From the NCBI GenBank assembly GCA_003541875.1, contig DPLS01000176.1, positions 4,535-9,630 of the forward strand: a stretch of 5,096 nt of DNA, written 5' to 3'. Numbering within the stretch: position 1 is the first letter of the stretch; each line of letters begins with the position of its first letter. Shown in pieces: positions 1 to 5,096 of this stretch. The notes under the pieces were generated by a model that worked only from the letters and a program-made list of their open reading frames with translations, was not told where the DNA came from and did no database searches. This stretch comes from Bacteroidota bacterium (GTDB taxonomy: Bacteria > Bacteroidota > Ignavibacteria > UBA10030 > UBA6906). Position numbers and translations under genes: made by a program.

Positions 1-14
1 ATAGTGGAGGAACT

Positions 15-1124
15 ATGAATATTGGTGTACCCCGCGAACGACGTGTGGACGAACACCGCGTCGGCCTCACGCCGGCTGTGGTGGAACTGCTGACCTCAGC
101 CGGCCATGTATGCTATGTGGAAGATGAAGCCGGCGTAGGCGCTGGCTTCTCGAATGTGGACTATGAACGCGCTGGTGCCAAGATCGTGTACTCGCCGCAG
201 GAGGCATACGGTCGCGCCAATCTGATTGTGAAGGTGTCCAGACCGATGGAGGATGAAGTTGAGTTGGTGCCTGAAGGAAGTATTCTGATGGGGTTCCTTC
301 ATCTTGCTGTTGCACGGCAGGAGCGGGTGCAAACACTCCTCGACAAGCGCATAACAGCGATCGCATACGATACCATCCAGAACGACGATGGAACTCTGCC
401 GGTCCAGACACCGCTGAGCAAAGCAGCCGGGTTGATGGCACCGCAACTTGCGGGCGTCCTCATGCAAAACAATCACGGGGGGAAGGGCATACTTCTCGGT
501 GGCGTTCCGGGCGTACCTCCTGCAGAGGTGGTGATCATCGGAGCGGGGACATTCGGAACGGCATCTGCCCACGCATTCCTGGGCGCGGGGGCCAGTGTCT
601 ACGTGCTTGACCAGGACCTCGGACGACTTCAGTATCTGGACGAGCGGTGCAGAATGGGCGGGCGCCTTGTCACAATGGTCTCCCATTCATTTAATATCGC
701 GAAGGTTATCAAGTTTGCCGATGTGGTGGTTGGTGCGGTCCTCGTTCCGGGTGCTCGCGCACCCATCGTCATTACCCGCGAGATGGTGCGAACCATGAAG
801 CCACGGTCAGTTATCCTGGACATCTCCATCGACCAAGGAGGATGTGTTGAAACGAGTCGTCCGACGAGTCACACCAATCCAACATTTGTCGACGAAGGGG
901 TCATCCATTATTGCGTCCCCAACATGACGTCTGTGGTTGCTCGCACTGCCACACACGCACTCAACAATGCCGCCTGGCCGTTCATCAGAGAAATCGCACA
1001 GCACGGATTGGAGTCCGCGCTAACTGAGATGACAGGATTGAAGCGTGGAGTGGCCACTCACCATGGCCATATCGTGAATCCGGCACTTGCGGCGAGCCTT
1101 GGCCTCAAGGAGGTGGCGCTGTGA
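15..1124 (+). CDS. ald: Alanine dehydrogenase family protein (AlaDH/PNT family)
   Basis: Predicted cytoplasmic NAD-dependent enzyme that interconverts L-alanine and pyruvate plus ammonia. The 369 residues match the usual ~370 of the family. Order of domains: N-terminal AlaDH/PNT substrate domain (about 1-135) opening with IGVPRE and RVGLTP, then a Rossmann NAD domain (about 136-300) with GGVPGV at 162-167 and the nucleotide loop GAGTFG at 176-181, then a return to the substrate domain. Asp199 ends the second Rossmann strand, which favours NAD over NADP. Residues expected at the active site are present by motif position: Arg15, Lys73, His96 and Asp273 in IDQGGC. A clear GGAGG at 6-10 supports the ATG. 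The segment 133-140 (PLSKAAGL) departs from the common PMSEVAGR, and 302-310 reads PNMTSVVAR instead of ANMPGAVPR, so the protein belongs to a divergent clade. The last 4 bases overlap the next gene. Only 14 bases lie upstream, so it may continue an operon. Family assignment is firm; alanine as the true substrate is likely but not proven. Confidence 0.88.
   Translation: MNIGVPRERRVDEHRVGLTPAVVELLTSAGHVCYVEDEAGVGAGFSNVDYERAGAKIVYSPQEAYGRANLIVKVSRPMEDEVELVPEGSILMGFLHLAVARQERVQTLLDKRITAIAYDTIQNDDGTLPVQTPLSKAAGLMAPQLAGVLMQNNHGGKGILLGGVPGVPPAEVVIIGAGTFGTASAHAFLGAGASVYVLDQDLGRLQYLDERCRMGGRLVTMVSHSFNIAKVIKFADVVVGAVLVPGARAPIVITREMVRTMKPRSVILDISIDQGGCVETSRPTSHTNPTFVDEGVIHYCVPNMTSVVARTATHALNNAAWPFIREIAQHGLESALTEMTGLKRGVATHHGHIVNPALAASLGLKEVAL
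1107..1114 (+). promoter_or_regulatory. Strong Shine-Dalgarno inside ald setting the GTG start of the CoA-transferase
   Basis: AAGGAGGT, a full-length match to the anti-SD sequence, lies within the last codons of the alanine dehydrogenase gene, 6 bases before the GTG at 1121. The start and stop overlap as GTGA (1121-1124). This fixes the non-ATG start and indicates translational coupling of the two enzymes. Confidence 0.85.
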
Positions 1125-2422
1125 ACTGGTCAGATATTTATAGAAATAAGATCGCCACGCCAGAACAGGCAGTCGCCACCATCAAGTCGGGTAATCGAGT
1201 TTTCCTCACAGGCAACTGCTCGGTGCCGCAGATGGTCATGGCAGCTCTCGTCGAGCACGCACCACAACTCTCCAATGTAGAGATTGTTCAAGTCCTCACA
1301 GTCGGGAATGCAGATTACGTCGCACCGGGGATGGAAAAGCATCTCCGCGTCAACACACTGTTTGTCAGCGATAACGTACGCCAGGCAGTCAATGAAGGGC
1401 GCGCCGATTTCACGCCTTGCTTTCTCGGGGAGATCCCGAACCTCTTCAAGAACGGTCAGTTGCCATTGGATGTCGCCTTGATTCACGTCGCGCCGCCGGA
1501 TGAGCACGGTTTCTGCTCGTTCGGGATCGAAGTGGGTGTGACGAAAACGGCAGCACAATCGGCAAAGATTGTAATCGCGGAGGTGAATCCCAACATGCCC
1601 CGTACATTGGGCGACGCGTTCATACACATCTCCAAGCTCACCCACATCGTGGCCGTCGACTACCCGCTCCCCGAACTGTCAATGGGCGAGACAACAGACC
1701 TCTCAAGGAAGATCGCGCGGCACATTGCTGCCATGATTCCTGATGGTGCAACGCTGCAGATGGGTATTGGAGGGATTCCCGACGCAGTACTGCACGAACT
1801 GACAAACCACAAACACCTGGGTGTCCATACCGAGATGTTCTCCGATGGACTCATCGCTCTTGTGGATCGCGGTGTGGTCGATGGCGAGATGAAGTCGTTG
1901 CACCCCGGCAAGATCATTGCCGGGTTCATGCTTGGCACGGGGCGTTTGTACGATTTCGTCAACGATAACCCCATTGTGGAAATGCACCCGACCGAATATG
2001 TGAACGATCCATTTATCATCTCCCGCAACGATCGGATGGTCGCCATCAATTCGGCGATTGAAATTGACCTCACAGGACAAGTCTGTTCGGATAGTATTGG
2101 ACCGCGGCTCTACAGCGGCGTCGGCGGACAAGTCGATTTCATCTACGGTGCATCGCGAAGCAAAGGGGGGATTCCCATTATCGCCCTCCCCTCGACTGCA
2201 ACGGTGAAAGGCCAGGCGGTAAGCAAGATCGTCTCGCAACTTAAGTTGGGAGCCGGTGTTGTCACAACGCGTAATCACGTCCGCTATATCGTGACCGAGC
2301 ACGGCGTGGCCGATTTGTACGCGAAGAACCTACGACAGCGTGCGCGCTCCCTGATCGATATCGCAGCCCCTGAGTTCCGAGAAGACCTGGAGCGGAAGGC
2401 ACACGAGTTGAAGTACCTCTGA
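1121..2422 (+). CDS. Acetyl-CoA hydrolase / 4-hydroxybutyrate CoA-transferase family protein
   Basis: Predicted cytoplasmic family I-like CoA-transferase of 433 residues, the normal size for the 4-hydroxybutyrate/butyryl/succinyl-CoA:acetate transferase group. It would move CoA between an acyl-CoA and a free carboxylate through a glutamyl-CoA thioester. The N-terminal domain (about 1-190) begins with the typical YRNKIATPEQAV segment; the C-terminal domain (about 195-430) carries GIGGIPDAV (215-223), the catalytic block HTEMFSDG (236-243) and the glycine loop GVGGQVDF (333-340). Glu238 in HTE is the expected nucleophile and has the same number as in Clostridium aminobutyricum 4-hydroxybutyrate CoA-transferase, as I recall that enzyme. 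EHGVADLY (393-400) is another family hallmark. The GTG start overlaps the ald stop and has a perfect SD. Pairing with alanine dehydrogenase suggests energy-conserving amino-acid breakdown, for example release of acetate or formation of succinyl-CoA. Sequence alone does not settle whether it is a transferase or a hydrolase, or which acyl group it uses. Confidence 0.88.
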   Translation: MNWSDIYRNKIATPEQAVATIKSGNRVFLTGNCSVPQMVMAALVEHAPQLSNVEIVQVLTVGNADYVAPGMEKHLRVNTLFVSDNVRQAVNEGRADFTPCFLGEIPNLFKNGQLPLDVALIHVAPPDEHGFCSFGIEVGVTKTAAQSAKIVIAEVNPNMPRTLGDAFIHISKLTHIVAVDYPLPELSMGETTDLSRKIARHIAAMIPDGATLQMGIGGIPDAVLHELTNHKHLGVHTEMFSDGLIALVDRGVVDGEMKSLHPGKIIAGFMLGTGRLYDFVNDNPIVEMHPTEYVNDPFIISRNDRMVAINSAIEIDLTGQVCSDSIGPRLYSGVGGQVDFIYGASRSKGGIPIIALPSTATVKGQAVSKIVSQLKLGAGVVTTRNHVRYIVTEHGVADLYAKNLRQRARSLIDIAAPEFREDLERKAHELKYL

Positions 2423-2487
2423 CCCGACGCGATGCAACAACACATTCACCGACCAACATTCACACAATTCCATTACGAGGAACAATT

Positions 2488-3219
2488 ATGAACCGTTCCA
2501 TAGCATTCATGTTTTTGCCTCTTTTCATATTTGTCTGTTTCGCCGCGGGCATCGCCCAAGATGCGAAGCCACCTCATTCTGATGAAACAACCGCACAGGT
2601 TCCCATCCTGACAGAGTTTCACGAGGTGATCTTCAAGGTTTGGCACACTGCCTGGCCCGAAAGGAACACTGCCATGCTCGTTGAGTTGCTCCCCGAGATC
2701 AGGCACTACAGCGATAGCATTGCGAAGGTGCAGCTTCCGGGAATCCTCCGCGACAAGGAGAAGGTGTGGAAGGAAAACACAGCGAAGCTCCAGGAAATCG
2801 TGACCGAATATGCAAAAGCCACTTCGCCCATTGATAGTCAGAAGCTTCTCAATGCTGCAGAACAGCTCCATGCACAGTTCGAAAAGCTCGTGCGGATAAC
2901 GAGACCTGTGCTGACGGAAATCGAGGCATTTCACCAGGTGCTGTACATGCTCTATCATCACTACCTGACCGACAAGGATCAGGAAAAGATAGTTTCTTCG
3001 GTGGAGGAACTGAAAGAGAAAATGGCGCTATTGGAGAAGGCAACGCTCCCCGAACGGATGAAGAAGAAGGAGGCCGCCTTCATTGAAGCCCGGACGATAC
3101 TCTCGCGTTCTGTTAATGCCCTCGATGTCTCGATGGTTAAAGACAACCCAACAGAGTTTGCTGCCAGGGTAGAGACAATGCATTCTGACTACCAAGCAAT
3201 GGAGAAGGTGTTCGAATAG
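2488..3219 (+). CDS. Exported helical protein with duplicated His/ExxH domain, function unknown
   Basis: I do not recognise a named family. The 243-residue product starts with a signal peptide: short basic N-terminus (MNR), hydrophobic stretch about 4-20, likely cleavage after Ala23 in G-I-A|Q. Cys17 is not in a usable lipobox, so a soluble periplasmic or secreted protein is expected. The mature part is highly charged and predicted almost wholly helical. It consists of two gapless copies, residues 43-139 and 147-243, offset by exactly 104. Aligned identities include Phe44/148, His45/149, His53/157, Leu-Pro 83-84/187-188, Lys-Glu 90-91/194-195 and the ExxH pairs Glu125-His128/Glu229-His232. 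The ligand-like residues suggest a metal- or heme-binding helical bundle; that is inference. GAGG at 2477-2480 sits 7 bases before the ATG. The gap of 65 bp after the CoA-transferase holds no terminator, so read-through is possible, but the product's export suggests a separate job. Confidence 0.85.
   Translation: MNRSIAFMFLPLFIFVCFAAGIAQDAKPPHSDETTAQVPILTEFHEVIFKVWHTAWPERNTAMLVELLPEIRHYSDSIAKVQLPGILRDKEKVWKENTAKLQEIVTEYAKATSPIDSQKLLNAAEQLHAQFEKLVRITRPVLTEIEAFHQVLYMLYHHYLTDKDQEKIVSSVEELKEKMALLEKATLPERMKKKEAAFIEARTILSRSVNALDVSMVKDNPTEFAARVETMHSDYQAMEKVFE
2614..3216 (+). repeat. Tandem protein-level domain duplication (two ~97-residue units)
   Basis: Codons for residues 43-139 (2614-2904) and 147-243 (2926-3216) align without a single gap at a 312-bp offset. 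I count 16 identities over 97 positions, plus many conservative matches such as Ile/Leu, Trp/Phe, Phe/Tyr and Arg/Lys. Three of the four histidines in each unit are shared. The DNA itself is no longer repetitive, so the duplication is old and held by protein-level selection. Confidence 0.75.
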
Positions 3220-3249
3220 AAAGACATCATAACGCTTCCAGTTTCTATT
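3215..3249 (+). other. AT-rich 8-bp inverted repeat spanning a stop codon
   Basis: AATAGAAA (3215-3222) and TTTCTATT (3242-3249) are perfect reverse complements separated by 19 bases. The left arm contains the TAG stop of the exported helical protein. No T-run follows, so this is not a standard intrinsic terminator. It may be an mRNA 3'-end stem or a chance AT-rich match. Confidence 0.35.
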
Positions 3250-3360
3250 GCATTAGACCCGAGTGAACTTCAAGCCAAGAGCGGAACAATCGCACACCGA
3301 TCTGAGGGCCGCTAGTTTTGCGCAAGAGTAACACACCGAAGAACTGCAGAAGAAACGCCG

Positions 3361-3384
3361 AGGCCCGACAACTTTGTCGGGCCT
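3361..3384. terminator. Probable bidirectional intrinsic terminator between convergent genes
   Basis: AGGCCCGACA (3361-3370), loop ACTT, TGTCGGGCCT (3375-3384) forms a perfect GC-rich 10-bp stem with a 4-base loop. It lies 141 bp after the plus-strand stop at 3219 and 29 bp beyond the minus-strand stop at 3414, where two genes converge. The downstream tails are modest: TGGTTTG on the plus strand, and CGGCGTTTCTTC on the minus strand. Position and stem quality support termination; the weak T-tracts lower the certainty, and it fits the minus-strand gene best by distance. Confidence 0.75.
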
Positions 3385-3413
3385 TGGTTTGCCATCCTAT
3401 GCATCGGAAGAAT

Positions 3414-4196
3414 CTATTTTGCCAGGACCATCTTCCTTGTCTGTGTGAACGTCGGCGTTATTACTTGATAGAAGTATATCCCGCTCGGAAGCCCGCTCGC
3501 GTTGAACGTCAATTCATGTGTGCCTGACTTCATCCTTCCATTCACAAGAGTCGTGACCTCATTCCCAATCAAGTCATATACCTTAACGCTGACGTTGGCA
3601 TCAGACGGAAGCTGAAACGCGATTTGTGTCGTTGGATTGAACGGATTGGGATAGTTTTGATCGAGTCGGAATTCCTCCGGTGATGATGGCTGATTCCCAA
3701 CGCCAGTGGTTATCTCTGGTGCGGTGAATGTCACCACGCCGCTTGTACCGCTTGAACTTGACGTCGACGTCCCCTGGAATGCCGCCGCATAGAAGTTCAC
3801 TGTCCCGGCACCTGCTGCAGGGGCTGTCCACTGAAATATCGCCGAGTCAATCAAGTGTGGACTTGCATAAACGCCTCCATCCGCACCCGTGTAGAGAATG
3901 CTATTGAGTCCGGCAGTGAATGTACCGGCAACGGTTGTTGTTGCTCCGACGTGCGTCGTCGCATTGAAATTCACAATCCTGTTCCCACCATTATGCCTGA
4001 CGATAATAGTGTAAGTCTGCAATGGTTGATACGTAGTGGGGAAGCCGGTCACCGTGAGGGTGCCGGACGTACCGCCATGACAGGAGGATGCGCACCTCGA
4101 TCTTCCGGGGGCACCTGAGTAGCCACCCGTGTATGAGTTGTGTGCGAAACCAATGGTCACGCAACAGACGAGCGCGAGAACCAGTTTTGTCATCAT
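3414..4196 (-). CDS. T9SS-sorted secreted protein with CX3CH putative heme motif
   Basis: The 260-residue product is exported and probably sent to the cell surface by type IX secretion; its role is unknown. Signal peptide 1-18 (MMTK, hydrophobic core, cleavage after G-F-A). Next comes a GAPGRSRCASSCHGG segment (28-42) that resembles the GAPGE..C..CH..G heme-like site found at the front of many secreted proteins in these phyla, but with three residues between Cys35 and Cys39 rather than two; His40 follows. Residues about 44-160 are beta-rich, with FPTTYQPLQTYTIIV, His114 and WTAPAAGAGTVNFYAA (123-138), similar to Reeler-like/choice-of-anchor V regions. After a Ser/Thr/Pro-rich linker, 176-260 is a type A sorting domain: FRLDQNYPNPFNPTT, a VYDLIGNEV strand, GIYFYQV and the terminal KMVLAK. 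The first of two adjacent ATGs is preferred: GAGG (complement of 4206-4209) is 9 bases upstream. It is convergent with the helical protein gene and divergent from bfr. Family class is confident; heme binding is inference. Confidence 0.88.
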   Translation of the reverse strand: MMTKLVLALVCCVTIGFAHNSYTGGYSGAPGRSRCASSCHGGTSGTLTVTGFPTTYQPLQTYTIIVRHNGGNRIVNFNATTHVGATTTVAGTFTAGLNSILYTGADGGVYASPHLIDSAIFQWTAPAAGAGTVNFYAAAFQGTSTSSSSGTSGVVTFTAPEITTGVGNQPSSPEEFRLDQNYPNPFNPTTQIAFQLPSDANVSVKVYDLIGNEVTTLVNGRMKSGTHELTFNASGLPSGIYFYQVITPTFTQTRKMVLAK

Positions 4197-4220
4197 GTCT
4201 ACAATCCTCTCCTTTCCACA

Positions 4221-4250
4221 ATATTAAGATAGGATAAACGCTTAATCCAA
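4221..4250 (-). promoter_or_regulatory. Weak promoter candidate for the T9SS protein gene
   Basis: On the minus strand, TTGGAT (complement of 4245-4250) and TAATAT (complement of 4221-4226) are separated by 18 bases. The same place also gives TAATATTG, one mismatch from the Bacteroidota -7 box TAnnTTTG, 21 bases after a TTG. Either reading would start transcription near 4213, leaving a very short leader next to the ribosome site. The match is weak and the spacing to the gene is tight. Confidence 0.2.
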
Positions 4251-4547
4251 GAGGCGTGCCAATCCACCACCGCTTCGATCTTGCCTCCATTTGCCGAAAT
4301 TGTGCCAATTTAGGACTTATTTCTCCCATATCTGAGAAAATCGACAGTTGATATTTCAGAATTGAGAAGCGCAAGTTCAGCGATGTCGGGTCTGCGGCTG
4401 CCAGATTCCATTCCCGATGCCCAGGTCTAAGCGCCAAATGAGTCCCCTGTCCGCACATTTGAGTCGTTGACGACACGAATTGAATTCCATCGAACCACCT
4501 TGAGATTCAAACGGCTTTGAACCAGTTTTCTCGCGGCATATGCTTCC

Positions 4548-4576
4548 TTGCTTTTCCCTCAGCACTTGTGTAACAT
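4548..4576 (+). promoter_or_regulatory. Weak sigma70-like promoter candidate for bfr
   Basis: TTGCTT (4548-4553) and TAACAT (4571-4576) are spaced by 17 bases. They match 3/6 and 4/6 of the sigma70 consensus. Transcription would begin near 4583, giving a leader of about 74 bases that includes the AGAAC-N11-GTTCT dyad at 4600-4620. No clear Fur box overlaps it. Confidence 0.25.
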
Positions 4577-4656
4577 TCCATCGTATTCCCGCTCCGGTCA
4601 GAACCTTCCGGATCTGTTCTTCCCATTCAAGCCAAGTACCATAAGAGGAGATCCAC

Positions 4657-5096
4657 ATGAAAGGCAACGATAAAATCATCACAGTACTGAATGAACTCCT
4701 GGCAGACGAACTCAGCGCCATCAGCCAGTATATGGTCCACTCCGAAATGTGCGACAACTGGGGCTACGAGAAGCTCCACAAAGCCATCGAGAAACAAGCC
4801 GTTGACGAAATGCACCACGCTGAATGGCTGATCAAACGCATCATCTTCCTCGAGGGTGCACCTGTTGTCTCCAAACTCAATCCGATCAATATCGGCAAGA
4901 CCGTTCTGGATATGGTATCGAATGACCAGGATGCAGAGTTGGCGGCCGTTCGTGCCTACAACAAGGCAATCGGTCTGGCACATGAAGTTGCCGATCAAGG
5001 AACGGTTGATTTATTGATTCAGATATTGAAGATGGAAGAGGGACACGTCGACTGGGCAGAAGTTCAACGAGATCAGATCGCGCAGATGGGTCTGCA
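4657..5096 (+). CDS. bfr: Bacterioferritin, 3' end beyond the window
   Basis: Heme-containing iron-storage ferritin that forms a 24-subunit cytoplasmic shell, oxidises Fe(II) at a di-iron site and stores it as ferric mineral. The frame stays open from ATG 4657 to the window edge, giving 146 complete codons of an expected 155-160. The four-helix ferritin fold begins MKGNDKIITVLNELLADELSAI in ordinary Bfr style (residues 1-22). All ferroxidase ligands are visible at the E. coli Bfr numbers: Glu18, Glu51, His54, Glu94, Glu127 and His130, with Tyr25 also kept. Met52, which axially binds heme between subunit pairs, is present and marks this as Bfr rather than FtnA. GAGGAG at 4645-4650 lies 6 bases before the ATG. 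It is divergent from the T9SS gene and preceded by a long intergenic region. No partner ferredoxin (bfd) is visible. Only the C-terminal tail is missing, because of the window limit. Confidence 0.96.
   Translation, partial: MKGNDKIITVLNELLADELSAISQYMVHSEMCDNWGYEKLHKAIEKQAVDEMHHAEWLIKRIIFLEGAPVVSKLNPINIGKTVLDMVSNDQDAELAAVRAYNKAIGLAHEVADQGTVDLLIQILKMEEGHVDWAEVQRDQIAQMGL

Larger units (their letters stand above)
4197..4656. other. 460-bp divergent intergenic region, no gene recognised
   Basis: This stretch separates two divergently transcribed genes. I see no convincing coding frame: the open frames that cross it on the minus strand run into the T9SS gene or bfr out of frame and have no recognisable protein character. 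No tRNA or known riboswitch is evident. It holds an inverted repeat TTTCTC-N8-GAGAAA (4320-4339), an imperfect palindrome TTCNNAATTNNGAA (4355-4368), a 6-bp AT-rich hairpin TTCAAA-CGGC-TTTGAA (4506-4521) and AGAAC-N11-GTTCT (4600-4620). Any of these may be operators or chance. Confidence 0.6.

Noticed and set aside
96..686. 196-codon open frame on the minus strand inside the alanine dehydrogenase gene
   Set aside because: Lies entirely opposite a strongly supported gene, has no SD and shows no family character; it is a shadow of codon bias.
1703..2302. 199-codon minus-strand open frame inside the CoA-transferase gene
   Set aside because: Opposite a gene whose catalytic motifs are all in frame; Cys/His/Arg-rich composition is typical of antisense translation.
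2442..2463. Direct repeat ACATTCAC (2442-2449 and 2456-2463) between the CoA-transferase and the helical protein gene
   Set aside because: Only 8 bp, two copies, AC-rich leader; no promoter or operator partner seen, so probably chance.
2488..2560. Lipoprotein signal in the helical protein because of Cys17
   Set aside because: The residues before Cys17 are Ile-Phe-Val; a lipobox needs a small residue just before the Cys. A cleavage after Ala23 fits better.
3318..3527. 69-codon plus-strand open frame crossing the terminator and the end of the T9SS gene
   Set aside because: Runs through a perfect terminator hairpin and antisense to the conserved sorting domain; no plausible protein features.
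3991..4476. 161-codon minus-strand frame spanning the T9SS gene start and the intergenic region
   Set aside because: Overlaps the signal peptide and CX3CH region of the real gene in another frame; no recognisable domain.
4500..4525. Possible tRNA T-arm (GATTCAAAC) near 4504
   Set aside because: The flanking bases do not form a 5-bp T-stem, and no acceptor or anticodon stem fits; the site is better described as a short AT-rich hairpin.
4540..4656. Fur box upstream of bfr
   Set aside because: I looked for GATAAT-type hexamers in dyad arrangement and found no acceptable match.
4377..4757. 126-codon minus-strand frame in the intergenic region entering bfr
   Set aside because: About 100 bases are antisense to bfr, no good SD, no family resemblance. 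A small gene confined to 4377-4656 cannot be fully excluded.

Overview
The window looks like chromosomal DNA from a Gram-negative bacterium of the Bacteroidota/Ignavibacteriota (FCB) side of the tree. The main evidence is a secreted protein (complement strand, 3414-4196) ending in a type IX secretion sorting domain with the YPNPFNPTT signature. That wording is especially common in Ignavibacteria and related phyla. All five genes have a good purine-rich Shine-Dalgarno site, which argues against the core Bacteroidia/Flavobacteriia, where such sites are little used. The lineage call is an inference; there is no rRNA or other marker gene here.

Layout. (1) 15-2422, plus strand: a translationally coupled pair, an alanine dehydrogenase family enzyme followed by an acetyl-CoA hydrolase/4-hydroxybutyrate CoA-transferase family enzyme. 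They overlap by 4 bp. (2) 2488-3219, plus strand, 65 bp further on: an unrecognised exported helical protein built from two gapless copies of a ~97-residue unit. Each copy keeps three histidines and an ExxH motif at exactly the same spacing. (3) 3220-3413: a convergent intergenic gap with a perfect 10-bp hairpin that probably ends transcription from both sides. (4) 3414-4196, minus strand: the T9SS cargo protein, with a signal peptide, a single unusual CX3CH putative heme site, a beta-rich Reeler/choice-of-anchor-like region and the sorting domain. (5) 4197-4656: a 460-bp divergent intergenic region with only weak promoter and dyad candidates. (6) 4657 to the window end, plus strand: bacterioferritin, cut by the window edge, with all ferroxidase ligands and the heme-binding methionine at the same residue numbers as in E. 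coli Bfr.

How they may work together. The first two genes fit amino-acid catabolism: oxidative deamination to a 2-oxoacid plus NADH, with the acyl-CoA formed later recycled by CoA transfer to a carboxylate. The other three genes share a loose metal/heme theme (paired His/ExxH units, a c-type heme-like motif, an iron store). They sit in separate or opposed transcription units, so a shared pathway is not shown. The strongest leads for new biology are the duplicated His/ExxH protein and the CX3CH variant. Nothing here is a clear defence, mobile or CRISPR system.
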